64,000 bases of DNA from CAYUVA01 sp964448115 [NCBI: uncultured bacterium]. GTDB taxonomy: Bacteria; CAYUVA01. Below the pieces are notes generated by a model that did not search any database, was not told the DNA's origin, and was given only the letters and a program-made list of their open reading frames with translations. A program made the translations under genes and the position numbers. Location: assembly GCA_964448115.1 (NCBI GenBank), contig CAYUVA010000020.1:7226-71225 (forward strand), written 5' to 3'. Below, one piece after another: positions 17,790 to 25,526 of this stretch. Within the stretch, counting starts at the first letter, position 1. Every line of letters begins with the position of its first letter.

Positions 17790-18668
17790 GTGAAAATGAA
17801 TGATGATGTAGCAAAATTCATCAAGATGCACGGATTGGGGAATGACTATATCTTCATCCCTAGAGGAACTGGCTGCACGGATATTGAACCTCGACTGGTA
17901 CGGATGCTAAGCGATAGGCATACCGGTATAGGCGGGGATGGTGTCGTTCTCTTCGGCTATAGTACGGATCCTTCTGCTGATATCTTCATGATCATCTACA
18001 ATTCTGATGGTTCAAGGGCTTCCATGTGCGGAAATGCCTTAAGATGCCTTGCCAGGTATCATTTTATAAGAGTCGATAACCGAAAATCTGAGTTATACAT
18101 AAAAGTTGGCCATCGAACCTGTAAGGCATATCGAGATCAAGATGATCCTCAAGCAGAGATTGTACATGTAATAATCGGCAAGCCGAGTTACATTGCCCAA
18201 GATATCCCACTGAGCAATGATGCCCCCCAGGAAGATCCACTCAAACTTAAGATCGATGACTCGCTTGTCTTTGAGATAACCACTGTTAGCATGGGGAATC
18301 CGCATGCGGTTATCTTCGTTGATGATCTGTCATCTGTAGATCTAGCTCTACATGGCAAATTTATCGAGAATCATGGCTGGTTTTTAGACAAAGCCAATGT
18401 CGGATTCATAGAAATACGCAATGCCCATCACATAAAAGCTCGCATCTGGGAGCGTGGGGCAGGAGCAACCCTGGCTTGTGGGAGTGGAGCTTGCGCTGCC
18501 GTTGCCGCTGGCGTGAAAAGGGGATTGCTAAAACCCCCTGTAACCGTGGAGATGACTAAAGGAAATCTTGAGATAGATATAAATGAAAACGGTGAGGTCA
18601 TAATGTCCGGACCCGCCACTATAGTATGCGAGGGAACCATTTATCCTGAATTTCTGGAAGCTGTATGA
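17790..18668 (+). CDS. dapF: diaminopimelate epimerase
   Basis: About 292 residues. DapF converts LL- to meso-diaminopimelate for lysine and peptidoglycan synthesis. Both catalytic Cys are visible in their motifs: M-C-G-N-A-L-R-C near residue 75 and A-C-G-S-G-A-C-A-A near 228. The N-terminal K-M-H-G-L-G-N-D-Y is diagnostic. The first motif reads CGNALRC where CGNGIRC is common, a mild variation. The start is GTG 17790 or ATG 17796; neither has a strong ribosome site. It overlaps pgpA by four bases (ATGA), heading the operon dapF-pgpA-cinA-thpR. Confidence 0.93.
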   Translation: MKMNDDVAKFIKMHGLGNDYIFIPRGTGCTDIEPRLVRMLSDRHTGIGGDGVVLFGYSTDPSADIFMIIYNSDGSRASMCGNALRCLARYHFIRVDNRKSELYIKVGHRTCKAYRDQDDPQAEIVHVIIGKPSYIAQDIPLSNDAPQEDPLKLKIDDSLVFEITTVSMGNPHAVIFVDDLSSVDLALHGKFIENHGWFLDKANVGFIEIRNAHHIKARIWERGAGATLACGSGACAAVAAGVKRGLLKPPVTVEMTKGNLEIDINENGEVIMSGPATIVCEGTIYPEFLEAV

Positions 18669-19132
18669 GAAAATGGGAGGAGGTAGTAGCCACTGGACTT
18701 TACAGCGGATACTCCCCTGTTGCTCCCGGCACCGTTGGGACCCTTTTCGCAATACCCTTATTCCTGCTGGTCAACCTTATATTACCAGATGATACACTAT
18801 GGTACCTGCTTTTGATCGGGCTGCTCTTTTGTATGGGAGTGAATGTCTCTGAGAGTTTTGAGAGGGTTTATCATAAAAAAGATCCCGCTCCGGTTGTGAT
18901 TGATGAGATAGTTGGATTCCTCGTAACCATGATGTTTGTCAAGATAAGCCTTACATCAATAGCGCTAGGCTTCATATTGTTCAGGTTCTTTGATATCGCA
19001 AAGATACCGCCGGGGAGATACTTTGATAAAAAAAAGAAAAGTGGCGGATTCAATATAATGATGGATGATATCGTAGCAGGTATATATGCATGTATTTCTT
19101 TACATATAATCCTTAAGTTAATTAATCTATAA
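18665..19132 (+). CDS. pgpA: phosphatidylglycerophosphatase A
   Basis: A 155-residue membrane protein of the PgpA family, which dephosphorylates phosphatidylglycerophosphate to phosphatidylglycerol. The N-terminal signature G-Y-S-P-V-A-P-G-T-V-G-T-L is clear. D-E-I-V-G-F, R-F-F-D-I-A-K-I-P-P and M-M-D-D-I-V-A-G follow in the usual order. Four hydrophobic segments are present. Translation is coupled to dapF by an ATGA overlap. cinA starts seven bases downstream. Confidence 0.92.
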   Translation: MRKWEEVVATGLYSGYSPVAPGTVGTLFAIPLFLLVNLILPDDTLWYLLLIGLLFCMGVNVSESFERVYHKKDPAPVVIDEIVGFLVTMMFVKISLTSIALGFILFRFFDIAKIPPGRYFDKKKKSGGFNIMMDDIVAGIYACISLHIILKLINL

Positions 19133-19138
19133 CTTGGT

Positions 19139-20380
19139 ATGAAAGCAAAGATACTGACCATTGGTACAGAGTTAACTCGGGGAGGGCTTGAAAATACTAA
19201 CTCCATTTACCTTGCCCGTAAACTGACCGAGATGGGATTGATAGTCAGCCAGATCATAACCGTCCCCGATAATAAGAAAGCCCTGGAGATCGCCTTTCGA
19301 CAGGCAGCCGCTGATGCTAAGATAGTCATCGCAACCGGAGGGCTAGGCGCTACCGATAATGATATTACCAAGGAAGGATTCTGCGCTGCATTTAACGAAA
19401 GGTTGCTTCTTTATCGCAACCTCTTGGAGGAGATAAAAGAAAAGCTAAAGAAAAGAGAGAGTCCATTCACCTCGCTCTATGAAAAACAAGCTTACCTCCC
19501 AGAGAACGCTAAGGTGCTTCGCAATCCGCTAGGTCTCGCATTCGGTTGGGCGTATTATACGAGGAAAACCCAGCTTTATATCCTTCCTGGTCTGCCGATG
19601 GAGATGCAGTACATATTCGAAACCTCGGTGCAACCGGAGATCCTCTCCATGCCACGAACCATAAAAGAGTTGACCAGGGTAGTTCGAACTATAGGAGTTC
19701 CAGAGGCGTTTATCCAGGAAAATATAGGCAAAGAAAAACTCACCAACGAATTTGTCAATATACGACTCCAAGCCCATTTTGCTGGCGTGGATGTAGCTGT
19801 TACATTAACCGGCAAACCCTCTGAGCAACTTGCAGAGCCTATGGAGCTTATTGTACGAAAATTGCAAAGCATCTTAGGGATAAATATTTATGGCTATAAT
19901 AATGATACCTTGCATGGCGTCCTGGGAAAGGCTCTCATCGAGAAAAACTTGACCCTGTCGGTTGCAGAATCGTTCACCGGTGGAAAGGTGATGGATTTAA
20001 TTACTGATATACCAGGCAGCAGCGAATACTTCATGGAAGGCAAGGTTACTTACTCCAATGCAGCCAAGATTAGCGAGCTTGGAGTTGATGAGGATACCAT
20101 CAAAAGATATGGCGCAGTCTCCGCTGATGTGGCTAAAGATATGGCGGATGGTATTCGCAAAAGAAGCGGTACCGATATAGGCATTAGCACTACTGGCATC
20201 GCGGGACCGACTGGAGCAACGCCCATGAAACCAGTGGGATTGGTATTCGTTGGCTACTCAGATGAGCGAGGAAATGATGCTGTAAAATACATTCTTTCTG
20301 GAGACCGTAATGCGGTAAAGACTAAAGGCGCCTACCTTGCACTCGATATTGCCAGGAGGCATATAATTGGAAAAAAATAA
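19139..20380 (+). CDS. cinA: CinA-family protein (nicotinamide-nucleotide amidase/ADP-ribose pyrophosphatase domains)
   Basis: A 413-residue two-domain CinA. The N-terminal molybdopterin-binding-like domain (about 1-170) opens A-K-I-L-T-I-G-T-E-L and has G-G-L-G-A-T-D-N-D near 78. The C-terminal amidase domain (about 255-410) carries V-A-E-S-F-T-G-G and S-T-T-G-I-A-G-P-T-G. The family recycles pyridine nucleotides by deamidating NMN. Position 7 of the AESxTGG-type motif region is conserved, so activity is expected. It overlaps thpR by 14 bases. Confidence 0.92.
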   Translation: MKAKILTIGTELTRGGLENTNSIYLARKLTEMGLIVSQIITVPDNKKALEIAFRQAAADAKIVIATGGLGATDNDITKEGFCAAFNERLLLYRNLLEEIKEKLKKRESPFTSLYEKQAYLPENAKVLRNPLGLAFGWAYYTRKTQLYILPGLPMEMQYIFETSVQPEILSMPRTIKELTRVVRTIGVPEAFIQENIGKEKLTNEFVNIRLQAHFAGVDVAVTLTGKPSEQLAEPMELIVRKLQSILGINIYGYNNDTLHGVLGKALIEKNLTLSVAESFTGGKVMDLITDIPGSSEYFMEGKVTYSNAAKISELGVDEDTIKRYGAVSADVAKDMADGIRKRSGTDIGISTTGIAGPTGATPMKPVGLVFVGYSDERGNDAVKYILSGDRNAVKTKGAYLALDIARRHIIGKK

Positions 20381-20951
20381 AGACCATAAGAGCACTATCC
20401 GCTGTTTCATCGCGATAAATCTCCCCAGGGAGCTAAAGGAACATATCCACGCATCAATAAAAGATATTAAGGCTATCGGGCATGGAATAAAGTGGGTCGA
20501 TAAGGAAAATCTGCATATCACGGTCAAGTTTTTAGGAGATGTAAATACTGCTAATATTGAGAGAATCTCCAATACCCTGGCGGATGTTGCTGGCAAGACA
20601 GCGGCATTTGAGCTAAGGATCGATCACTTTGGCGTCTTCCCCAGCGAGAGGAAGCCGCGGGTCCTGTGGGTGGGATGTGAAAACGAAGAACCTTATATTA
20701 GGCTGGCAGGCTCGGTAGATGAAGCACTTTCGAGGCTTGGATTTGAGATGGAAAAAAAGAAACCCACCGCTCATGTTACCATCGCCAGATGCAAATTCCC
20801 TAAAGAGGCTACCGATGTTGTTCAAAGACTAAGCTCGAAAAGCTTCCAACCCATCAACCTATTCGTAGATTCGGTACAACTAATGAGAAGCACACTCACG
20901 CCCAAAGGGGCGATATACGAGATCATATCCTCATACAAACTGAAAGCATAG
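20367..20951 (+). CDS. thpR: RNA 2',3'-cyclic phosphodiesterase (2'-5' RNA ligase family)
   Basis: A 194-residue two-H phosphoesterase. The duplicated H-x-T-x motifs are H-I-T-V near residue 51 and H-V-T-I near residue 134. The N-terminal R-C-F-I-A-I-N-L-P is typical. The TTG start at 20367 lies inside the end of cinA and has an AGGAGG site about seven bases upstream, which decides the start. cinA-thpR adjacency is common in bacteria, often with recA next; recA is not in this window. Confidence 0.9.
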   Translation: MEKNKDHKSTIRCFIAINLPRELKEHIHASIKDIKAIGHGIKWVDKENLHITVKFLGDVNTANIERISNTLADVAGKTAAFELRIDHFGVFPSERKPRVLWVGCENEEPYIRLAGSVDEALSRLGFEMEKKKPTAHVTIARCKFPKEATDVVQRLSSKSFQPINLFVDSVQLMRSTLTPKGAIYEIISSYKLKA

Positions 20952-21017
20952 ATAAATCAACTCATCCAATACCGACCCCTAGCACAAAGATGTTATTGAA
21001 AAAAATTTCATTAGGAC

Positions 21018-21047
21018 TTGCTTTTTAAAACTAATGTATTATATTAT
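21018..21047 (+). promoter_or_regulatory. sigma-70-like promoter before the Cys-rich secreted protein
   Basis: TTGCTT at 21018-21023 and TATTAT at 21042-21047 are separated by 18 bases, about 33 bases upstream of the ATG at 21081. The intervening DNA is AT-rich. A strong ribosome site (GGGGAAAGGA) follows at about 21069-21078. The gene stands alone, consistent with its own promoter. Confidence 0.45.
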
Positions 21048-21080
21048 TAGTAGCACTGGAAAAGTGAAGGGGAAAGGATT

Positions 21081-21926
21081 ATGTATGAAAATAGGCATAA
21101 TAGGTATTGGCTGTTCAGCCTTTGCATGTGTCTGCTTTTAAGTATTTCTGCAAGCACTTTGGAACTCAGGAGACCGCAACCCGCCCTATCATTCGCCTAC
21201 CAGGCTTCAGATTGCCTGAACATGGCAGCGATGCAAGCCAAAGACTCCGGGGATGACTGCGATGGTATAGATCTGGTCGTAGTTGGAAATACCTTATACA
21301 TGACCCACTATAATGCCGAGTATAACTGCTGCGCTGATATGGTCGTTCATTATCAACTTCAGGGTAATATCATCAAGTTCATCGAGGTGGAGACCTTTGG
21401 CGAGTACGGTCCCTGCGAATGCCTCTGCATGTTCGAGCTTAGCGCCCAGCTCGGTGGATTATCATCAGGGGATTATATTGTGAAGGTGCAAGACCAATAC
21501 GGCTACTGCTACTGCACAAAGGAGATCCATATTTCCAATCTCAAGCTCAAAGGGCGCTTTGCACGAGTGAGCTATCTGCAGAGCGGATGCCTTCCAATGG
21601 GCAAGGGCGATGATATGTCCCTCAAGTGCGTCAACTGGGAGCAGACCTGTGATAACTTCGAGTTCATCTCCAACGGAAGCACACTTGACATCATTCACCG
21701 TTGCGCCTTCTATAATTGCTGCGCCATTTTAGTGCCCCAAGTCTCAGTGGATGGCTACACCATCACCGTGGTAGAACTGGAGACCTTTGACGAGATGGGA
21801 CCCTGCTACTGCATGTGTTTCTTCAATTTTACCACTAGCATAAGGTACCTAAATCCAGGCGTTTACACGGTAACTATCATGAACCAGCAGGGTGAGGTAT
21901 ATTGCCAGGCAGAGGTGGAGATGTAG
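21081..21926 (+). CDS. secreted Cys-rich protein with a tandem-duplicated domain, unknown function
   Basis: A 281-residue protein with a signal peptide (about 1-25) and two copies of a domain of about 120 residues. Each copy starts with an S-x-C-L-x-M or S-G-C-L-P-M segment. Each contains Y-N-C-C-A (about 80 and 214) and E-T-F-x-E-x-G-P-C-x-C-x-C (about 101 and 237), and ends with an immunoglobulin-like Y-x-V-x-V/I strand. The conserved Cys (C-C and C-x-C-x-C) could form disulfides or bind metal. I do not recognise the family. It has its own promoter and no operon partners; an insertion-sequence remnant lies downstream. Export to the periplasm or surface is likely. Confidence 0.8.
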   Translation: MYENRHNRYWLFSLCMCLLLSISASTLELRRPQPALSFAYQASDCLNMAAMQAKDSGDDCDGIDLVVVGNTLYMTHYNAEYNCCADMVVHYQLQGNIIKFIEVETFGEYGPCECLCMFELSAQLGGLSSGDYIVKVQDQYGYCYCTKEIHISNLKLKGRFARVSYLQSGCLPMGKGDDMSLKCVNWEQTCDNFEFISNGSTLDIIHRCAFYNCCAILVPQVSVDGYTITVVELETFDEMGPCYCMCFFNFTTSIRYLNPGVYTVTIMNQQGEVYCQAEVEM

Positions 21927-22182
21927 AGGGAGGATTAGATTCCCTAACAAAGAGGCTTTTTATTAAGACCGCGGATCAAGAGGCTAGCTAAGGAACTATT
22001 CTCAAGCCTGATTTGTTTAGCCCTAATTAACAAGTTAATGCTTCCATGATGTTCTCAAAGTCCTGTCCGAAATATTCTGTAATTTCATTATACTGATGAG
22101 CATATACATCATTCAATCTCGCATTTCAAGGGGTAATTTCTTCTTGGTTATGCTCTATACGAAGGATACCATTCATCGTTGA

Positions 22183-22299
22183 GAAAGCCCCTGCGAGCTT
22201 TAGATGAGGAACTTGTAGTTCCAGAGCTCCTACACGGGTCTTCAATCTTCTTGGCTTATAGCCATTTCGATAGCCTTGTCGAGATTTGCTGGGTTCATA
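22183..22299 (-). pseudogene. IS256/mutator-type transposase remnant
   Basis: About 39 codons on the minus strand read like the N-terminal third of an IS256-family transposase: S-R-Q-G-Y-R-N-G-Y-K-P-R, then T-R-V-G-A-L-E-L-Q-V-P. Upstream the frame runs into a palindromic repeat and downstream it loses resemblance before a stop at 22126. Past that stop the same frame stays open for another 32 codons. No DDE catalytic core, terminal repeats or target duplication are visible, so this is a dead fragment. The 21927-22435 gap otherwise holds small repeats only. Confidence 0.65.
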
Positions 22300-22310
22300 C
22301 TTCAAATACC

Positions 22311-22336
22311 GGATTCCCGCCTGCACGGGAATGACA
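22311..22336. repeat. REP-like palindrome (GATTCCCGCC...CGGGAATGACA)
   Basis: TTCCCG at 22314-22319 pairs with CGGGAA at 22326-22331 around a six-base loop, within the sequence GGATTCCCGCCTGCACGGGA followed by ATGACA. This is a well-known class of dispersed bacterial palindrome. It separates the IS256 remnant from the DUF2723 gene. Related, more degenerate copies lie at 61464-61588. Confidence 0.7.
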
Positions 22337-22380
22337 AGAAGTGGAGCCAGATGCTTCGAGTTTTTGATAAGAAACCTTTT

Positions 22381-22409
22381 TCTTTGCGTCTTCATCGCTT
22401 TGCGTGATA
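22381..22409. repeat. partial copy of the TTTGCGT dispersed repeat
   Basis: TCTTTGCGTC at 22381 and CTTTGCGTGATA at 22398-22409 match the ends of the larger element at 12401-12462, with the middle shortened. It lies immediately upstream of the likely start of the DUF2723 gene. Confidence 0.55.
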
Positions 22410-22435
22410 CAATCTTTCCTCAAAACAGCAGCCTG

Positions 22436-24499
22436 GTGAGCAAAATAGGGAATAAATCGCACCATCCAATCTGGGCGATGGTTATCTTCTTGCTTTTCTT
22501 CATGCTCTACTCGTACACCTTGTCCCCAGATATTTGCTACTATGACTTCGGGGATATCGTCAGTGCAAGCCATTATCTTGGGATAGCACATCCCTCTGGT
22601 TATCCACAGTATGTTACGCTGAGCCGGATCTTCCACCTGCTTCCTTTAGGGAGCATCGCCTACCGAAACAGCCTATTTACCGCGCTTATAGGCTCGATTG
22701 CAGTTATGTTATTTTTCATTTTGCTGCTATCGGAGAAACTAGGGTTTTATTGTTCTCTCTTCGGCGCTTTTTTGCTTGGATTCTCGGTCAATGTCTGGGA
22801 GCTATGCAACTCGGCTGAGATATACTCGCTGGCATTATTTTATGTTATCGCCCTATTGTTTATTTACACAAGGATGCGCCAAGGGGAAGCAGGTTCTTTT
22901 CGCACCTGGCTATTTCTATGTTTTGTCGCTGGTTTATTCGTTGCTCATCACCTAATGAGCGCACTAGCCATCGGCGCTATCGGCTTTACCATGATAATAA
23001 TGAAGGAATACCATTTCAGACTCAAGGGGTTCTTTCTCGGCTTATTATATTTTATTCTCGGCGCTTCAAGTTATCTGTTCGTGCCCATAAGGGCATCGTT
23101 GGATATCCTTTATAACTGGGGTAAGCCGGACACTCTCAAGAGCGTCATCTACCATTATCTTGCCCGGCAGTACCAGGGGCGGATGTTCGAGCTGAGCATA
23201 TTCAAGATAAAGCAGATGCTCTTTTTCGGAGTGGAACTTCTAGCGCGACAATGGGGTGTCCTGGTTATTATTTTAGCTTTTTTAGGTCTGTTAAAGTTTG
23301 CCTGCTCCCATCGTCTTTTAAAGATGCTTTTAATATTTAGCAATGCTGTATTTTTGCTTTATGTGATCGATCCCTCCTTTTTCATACCAGCCTACCTAGT
23401 ACTTTCCTGGCTGGCTGCGGATGCTATGCGAGGTATAAGCGATCTCAAGACTGTAAGCTCAAACAAAATCCTGGGCAAGATGTTGATGGTCGGGATGTTG
23501 CTGCTTTTATTAGGAACAGGAATTCGCTCATATCTTATAGCCGATAAGCGAGGCAACTACCTACCTTCAATTCTCCTAAGGCAAACTTTCTATAGTCTTC
23601 CGCCCGGCTCGATTGTTCTCACCTCGACTGATGATATCGGCTTCAACGCGTGGTATCTCACCTTGGTAGAGCGCGCATTACCTTCCATTGTGCACATCCA
23701 CAAGCCGGCGCTGAGCTGGCGGGGGTATGTTGATGTGCTCAGGTCGCAGTATCCTGGTCTTCTTGAGCGATTAAGCCAGATAAACCCAAAGAATCAAGCT
23801 GATACTGACAGCGCTTTGGCATTCTTGAGATTAGTCGAGGAGGCTTATGTTGGACAGAGGGCTATTTTCATAGAGCCAGATCCAGATGGGATCGATCCCC
23901 CAGCCCACAAAATGCTCCCTCATGGAGTGCTTTATCGGTTGGCTGCCCCTGAAATGGGGGATGCCGAGTCTGCCATGCGAAGGCTGCATATCCTGCATGA
24001 AATGATGAGCGCCAGTCCCTATTTCGAGAACGATCGTGATGCCAAGAGAAACATTGCCCTTGGATATATAAATCTGGGAAACTACTATTGCGAGTTGAAC
24101 TTATGCCATTATGCGGAGTCAGCCTACCGCCGTGCCCTTGAGATCGATCCTGATAATGAGCAGATCTATAACAAGCTCGGCATGATGGCATTTCAAGCAG
24201 CCGATATGGCAAGGGCTAGGGCAGCATTCAGCGAGGCGATTCGATTATCCCCACGATTCATCGACGCAAGGCTGAACCTTGCTATAACTTACCATCAGAC
24301 CGGGCATCTCAAGGCAGCAAAACAGCTATATGAGTCGATATTGTCCATAGAGCCTGGGCACCTTCAAGCGCTGAATAACCTGGCAGCGATTTATCTGCAA
24401 CTAGGAGACCGGCAAAGGGCAAGATATCATGCTGCAAGGGCACTCGATATCGACCCGGACTACCAGCCGGCAGCAAAACTACTGGAGGAGTTGGAATGA
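22436..24499 (+). CDS. DUF2723 family membrane glycosyltransferase-like protein with TPR tail
   Basis: About 687 residues from GTG 22436, or 673 from ATG 22478. The frame stays open further upstream, but there it merely translates a REP-like palindrome and a dispersed repeat, so I exclude that part. TM1 is near residues 12-30, followed by the DUF2723 signature (Y-D-F-G-D-I-V then G-I-A-H-P-S-G-Y, about 36-57). About ten membrane segments reach residue 370, a soluble region follows, and four tetratricopeptide repeats occupy about 545-687. Like its paralogue at 5573-7486 it probably uses a polyprenyl-phosphate sugar at the periplasmic face. The TPR tail suggests a protein partner. No clear ribosome site is seen. 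Confidence 0.78.
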   Translation: MSKIGNKSHHPIWAMVIFLLFFMLYSYTLSPDICYYDFGDIVSASHYLGIAHPSGYPQYVTLSRIFHLLPLGSIAYRNSLFTALIGSIAVMLFFILLLSEKLGFYCSLFGAFLLGFSVNVWELCNSAEIYSLALFYVIALLFIYTRMRQGEAGSFRTWLFLCFVAGLFVAHHLMSALAIGAIGFTMIIMKEYHFRLKGFFLGLLYFILGASSYLFVPIRASLDILYNWGKPDTLKSVIYHYLARQYQGRMFELSIFKIKQMLFFGVELLARQWGVLVIILAFLGLLKFACSHRLLKMLLIFSNAVFLLYVIDPSFFIPAYLVLSWLAADAMRGISDLKTVSSNKILGKMLMVGMLLLLLGTGIRSYLIADKRGNYLPSILLRQTFYSLPPGSIVLTSTDDIGFNAWYLTLVERALPSIVHIHKPALSWRGYVDVLRSQYPGLLERLSQINPKNQADTDSALAFLRLVEEAYVGQRAIFIEPDPDGIDPPAHKMLPHGVLYRLAAPEMGDAESAMRRLHILHEMMSASPYFENDRDAKRNIALGYINLGNYYCELNLCHYAESAYRRALEIDPDNEQIYNKLGMMAFQAADMARARAAFSEAIRLSPRFIDARLNLAITYHQTGHLKAAKQLYESILSIEPGHLQALNNLAAIYLQLGDRQRARYHAARALDIDPDYQPAAKLLEELE

Positions 24500-24639
24500 T
24501 CCCTTTGCTATTTAATAAGTTTGATCTTATCAATCTGAACAAATATTATCGTGGTTGCTTAACTTTGTTGAGATAGTCGATTTCGTACTGAGTCAAAGTT
24601 TAGAACTCGCGAACAAGAAACCAGGATGATAAAAGCTAA

Positions 24640-24930
24640 ATGGATGCGAGAACTAAAAGGATGCTGAGGCTTGCGGTCATCGCACTGGTGATCTTTTCGC
24701 TCGCATTCATCTATTATCATAATTCCAGTGTTCAATATCACCAGATGCAGGATGAGCTTCAGCAACTAAAAAAGGAGATCGAGGAGCTAAGGGCACAGAA
24801 CGAACGACTATCCAAGTGGATCGAGTCCTTCAAGAACGATCCCCACTTGCTGGAAAAGGCTGCCCGAGAAGACCTCGATATGGTAAAAGAGGGCGAGATT
24901 ATCATCAAGTTCGATACAGAGGCGAAATGA
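24640..24930 (+). CDS. FtsB/DivIC-family septum formation initiator
   Basis: A 96-residue bitopic protein with a short basic N-terminus, one membrane helix (about 11-27) and a coiled coil (about 32-66; heptads of L, I and E, such as L-Q-Q-L-K-K-E-I-E-E-L). A conserved-looking D-P-H-L-L-E-K-A-A-R-E segment follows, where this family usually has an E-x-x-A-R-x-x-L motif. FtsB links FtsL and FtsQ in the divisome. The stop overlaps the start of the guanylate-kinase-like gene (ATGA). Length fits the family. Confidence 0.82.
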   Translation: MDARTKRMLRLAVIALVIFSLAFIYYHNSSVQYHQMQDELQQLKKEIEELRAQNERLSKWIESFKNDPHLLEKAAREDLDMVKEGEIIIKFDTEAK

Positions 24931-25520
24931 AAACGATGCCCAAACCCCAAGCCTTCAAAGGCGGTTACTTCTTTGCACTCGATGGCGCAAGCGGATCAGG
25001 GAAATCCTCGATAATGCAAGCCCTTGTAAAAATGATGCCAGATAAACTTCGCTTGATACACCGCTATACGACCAGGAAAAGGCGACCATCAGATGCCGAG
25101 GAGGAATATATCTTCATCAGCCAGGATGAATACAAGAAAATGGTCACCGGGGGAAGGTTCATCGAGCACCGCGAGTACCTGTTCGGAATGAGCTACGGAA
25201 CGGTCATCGATGAGGTAAGAAGCATAATCGACAGCGGTCAGAATGCGATCGGGATCATCAACCTGGGCAACGGAAGAATTGTAAAAGAGCGACTACCGGA
25301 AGCGGTTACCATTTTCCTCGAGGTTCCAGCAGAGATGATCGAGCGCAGACTTCGCAAAAGGGGAACACACACACAGGAGCAGATCCAGGAGCGGGTGGGG
25401 AACGCTAGAAAAGCCATGAATTATGCTTCTCACTATGACCATATCGTTAAGAACCTGGATGGGAAGCTCAATGAGGCGATCAACCAGGTTAAGGAAATAA
25501 TCGCCTCTTATATAAGTTAA
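24927..25520 (+). CDS. guanylate kinase-like P-loop protein
   Basis: About 197 residues from ATG 24927, which overlaps the FtsB-like stop as ATGA. It has a P-loop G-A-S-G-S-G-K-S-S at about 20-28, then the guanylate-kinase signature H-R-Y-T-T-R-K-R-R-P with Y-I-F-I-S-Q-D-E-Y, and a lid region R-R-L-R-K-R-G. Guanylate kinase phosphorylates GMP to GDP. Sequence after the P-loop is somewhat divergent (E-G-E/D-Y of typical Gmk reads E-E-E-Y here). A second, canonical gmk may exist elsewhere, and this may be a paralogue such as a ribose-bisphosphate kinase (PhnN-like). Confidence 0.75.
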   Translation: MKTMPKPQAFKGGYFFALDGASGSGKSSIMQALVKMMPDKLRLIHRYTTRKRRPSDAEEEYIFISQDEYKKMVTGGRFIEHREYLFGMSYGTVIDEVRSIIDSGQNAIGIINLGNGRIVKERLPEAVTIFLEVPAEMIERRLRKRGTHTQEQIQERVGNARKAMNYASHYDHIVKNLDGKLNEAINQVKEIIASYIS

Positions 25521-25526
25521 GCGTGT

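Noticed and set aside
22286-22435. N-terminal 50-codon extension of the DUF2723 gene
   Set aside because: It translates a REP-like palindrome and a repeat; the paralogue at 5573 starts just before TM1.
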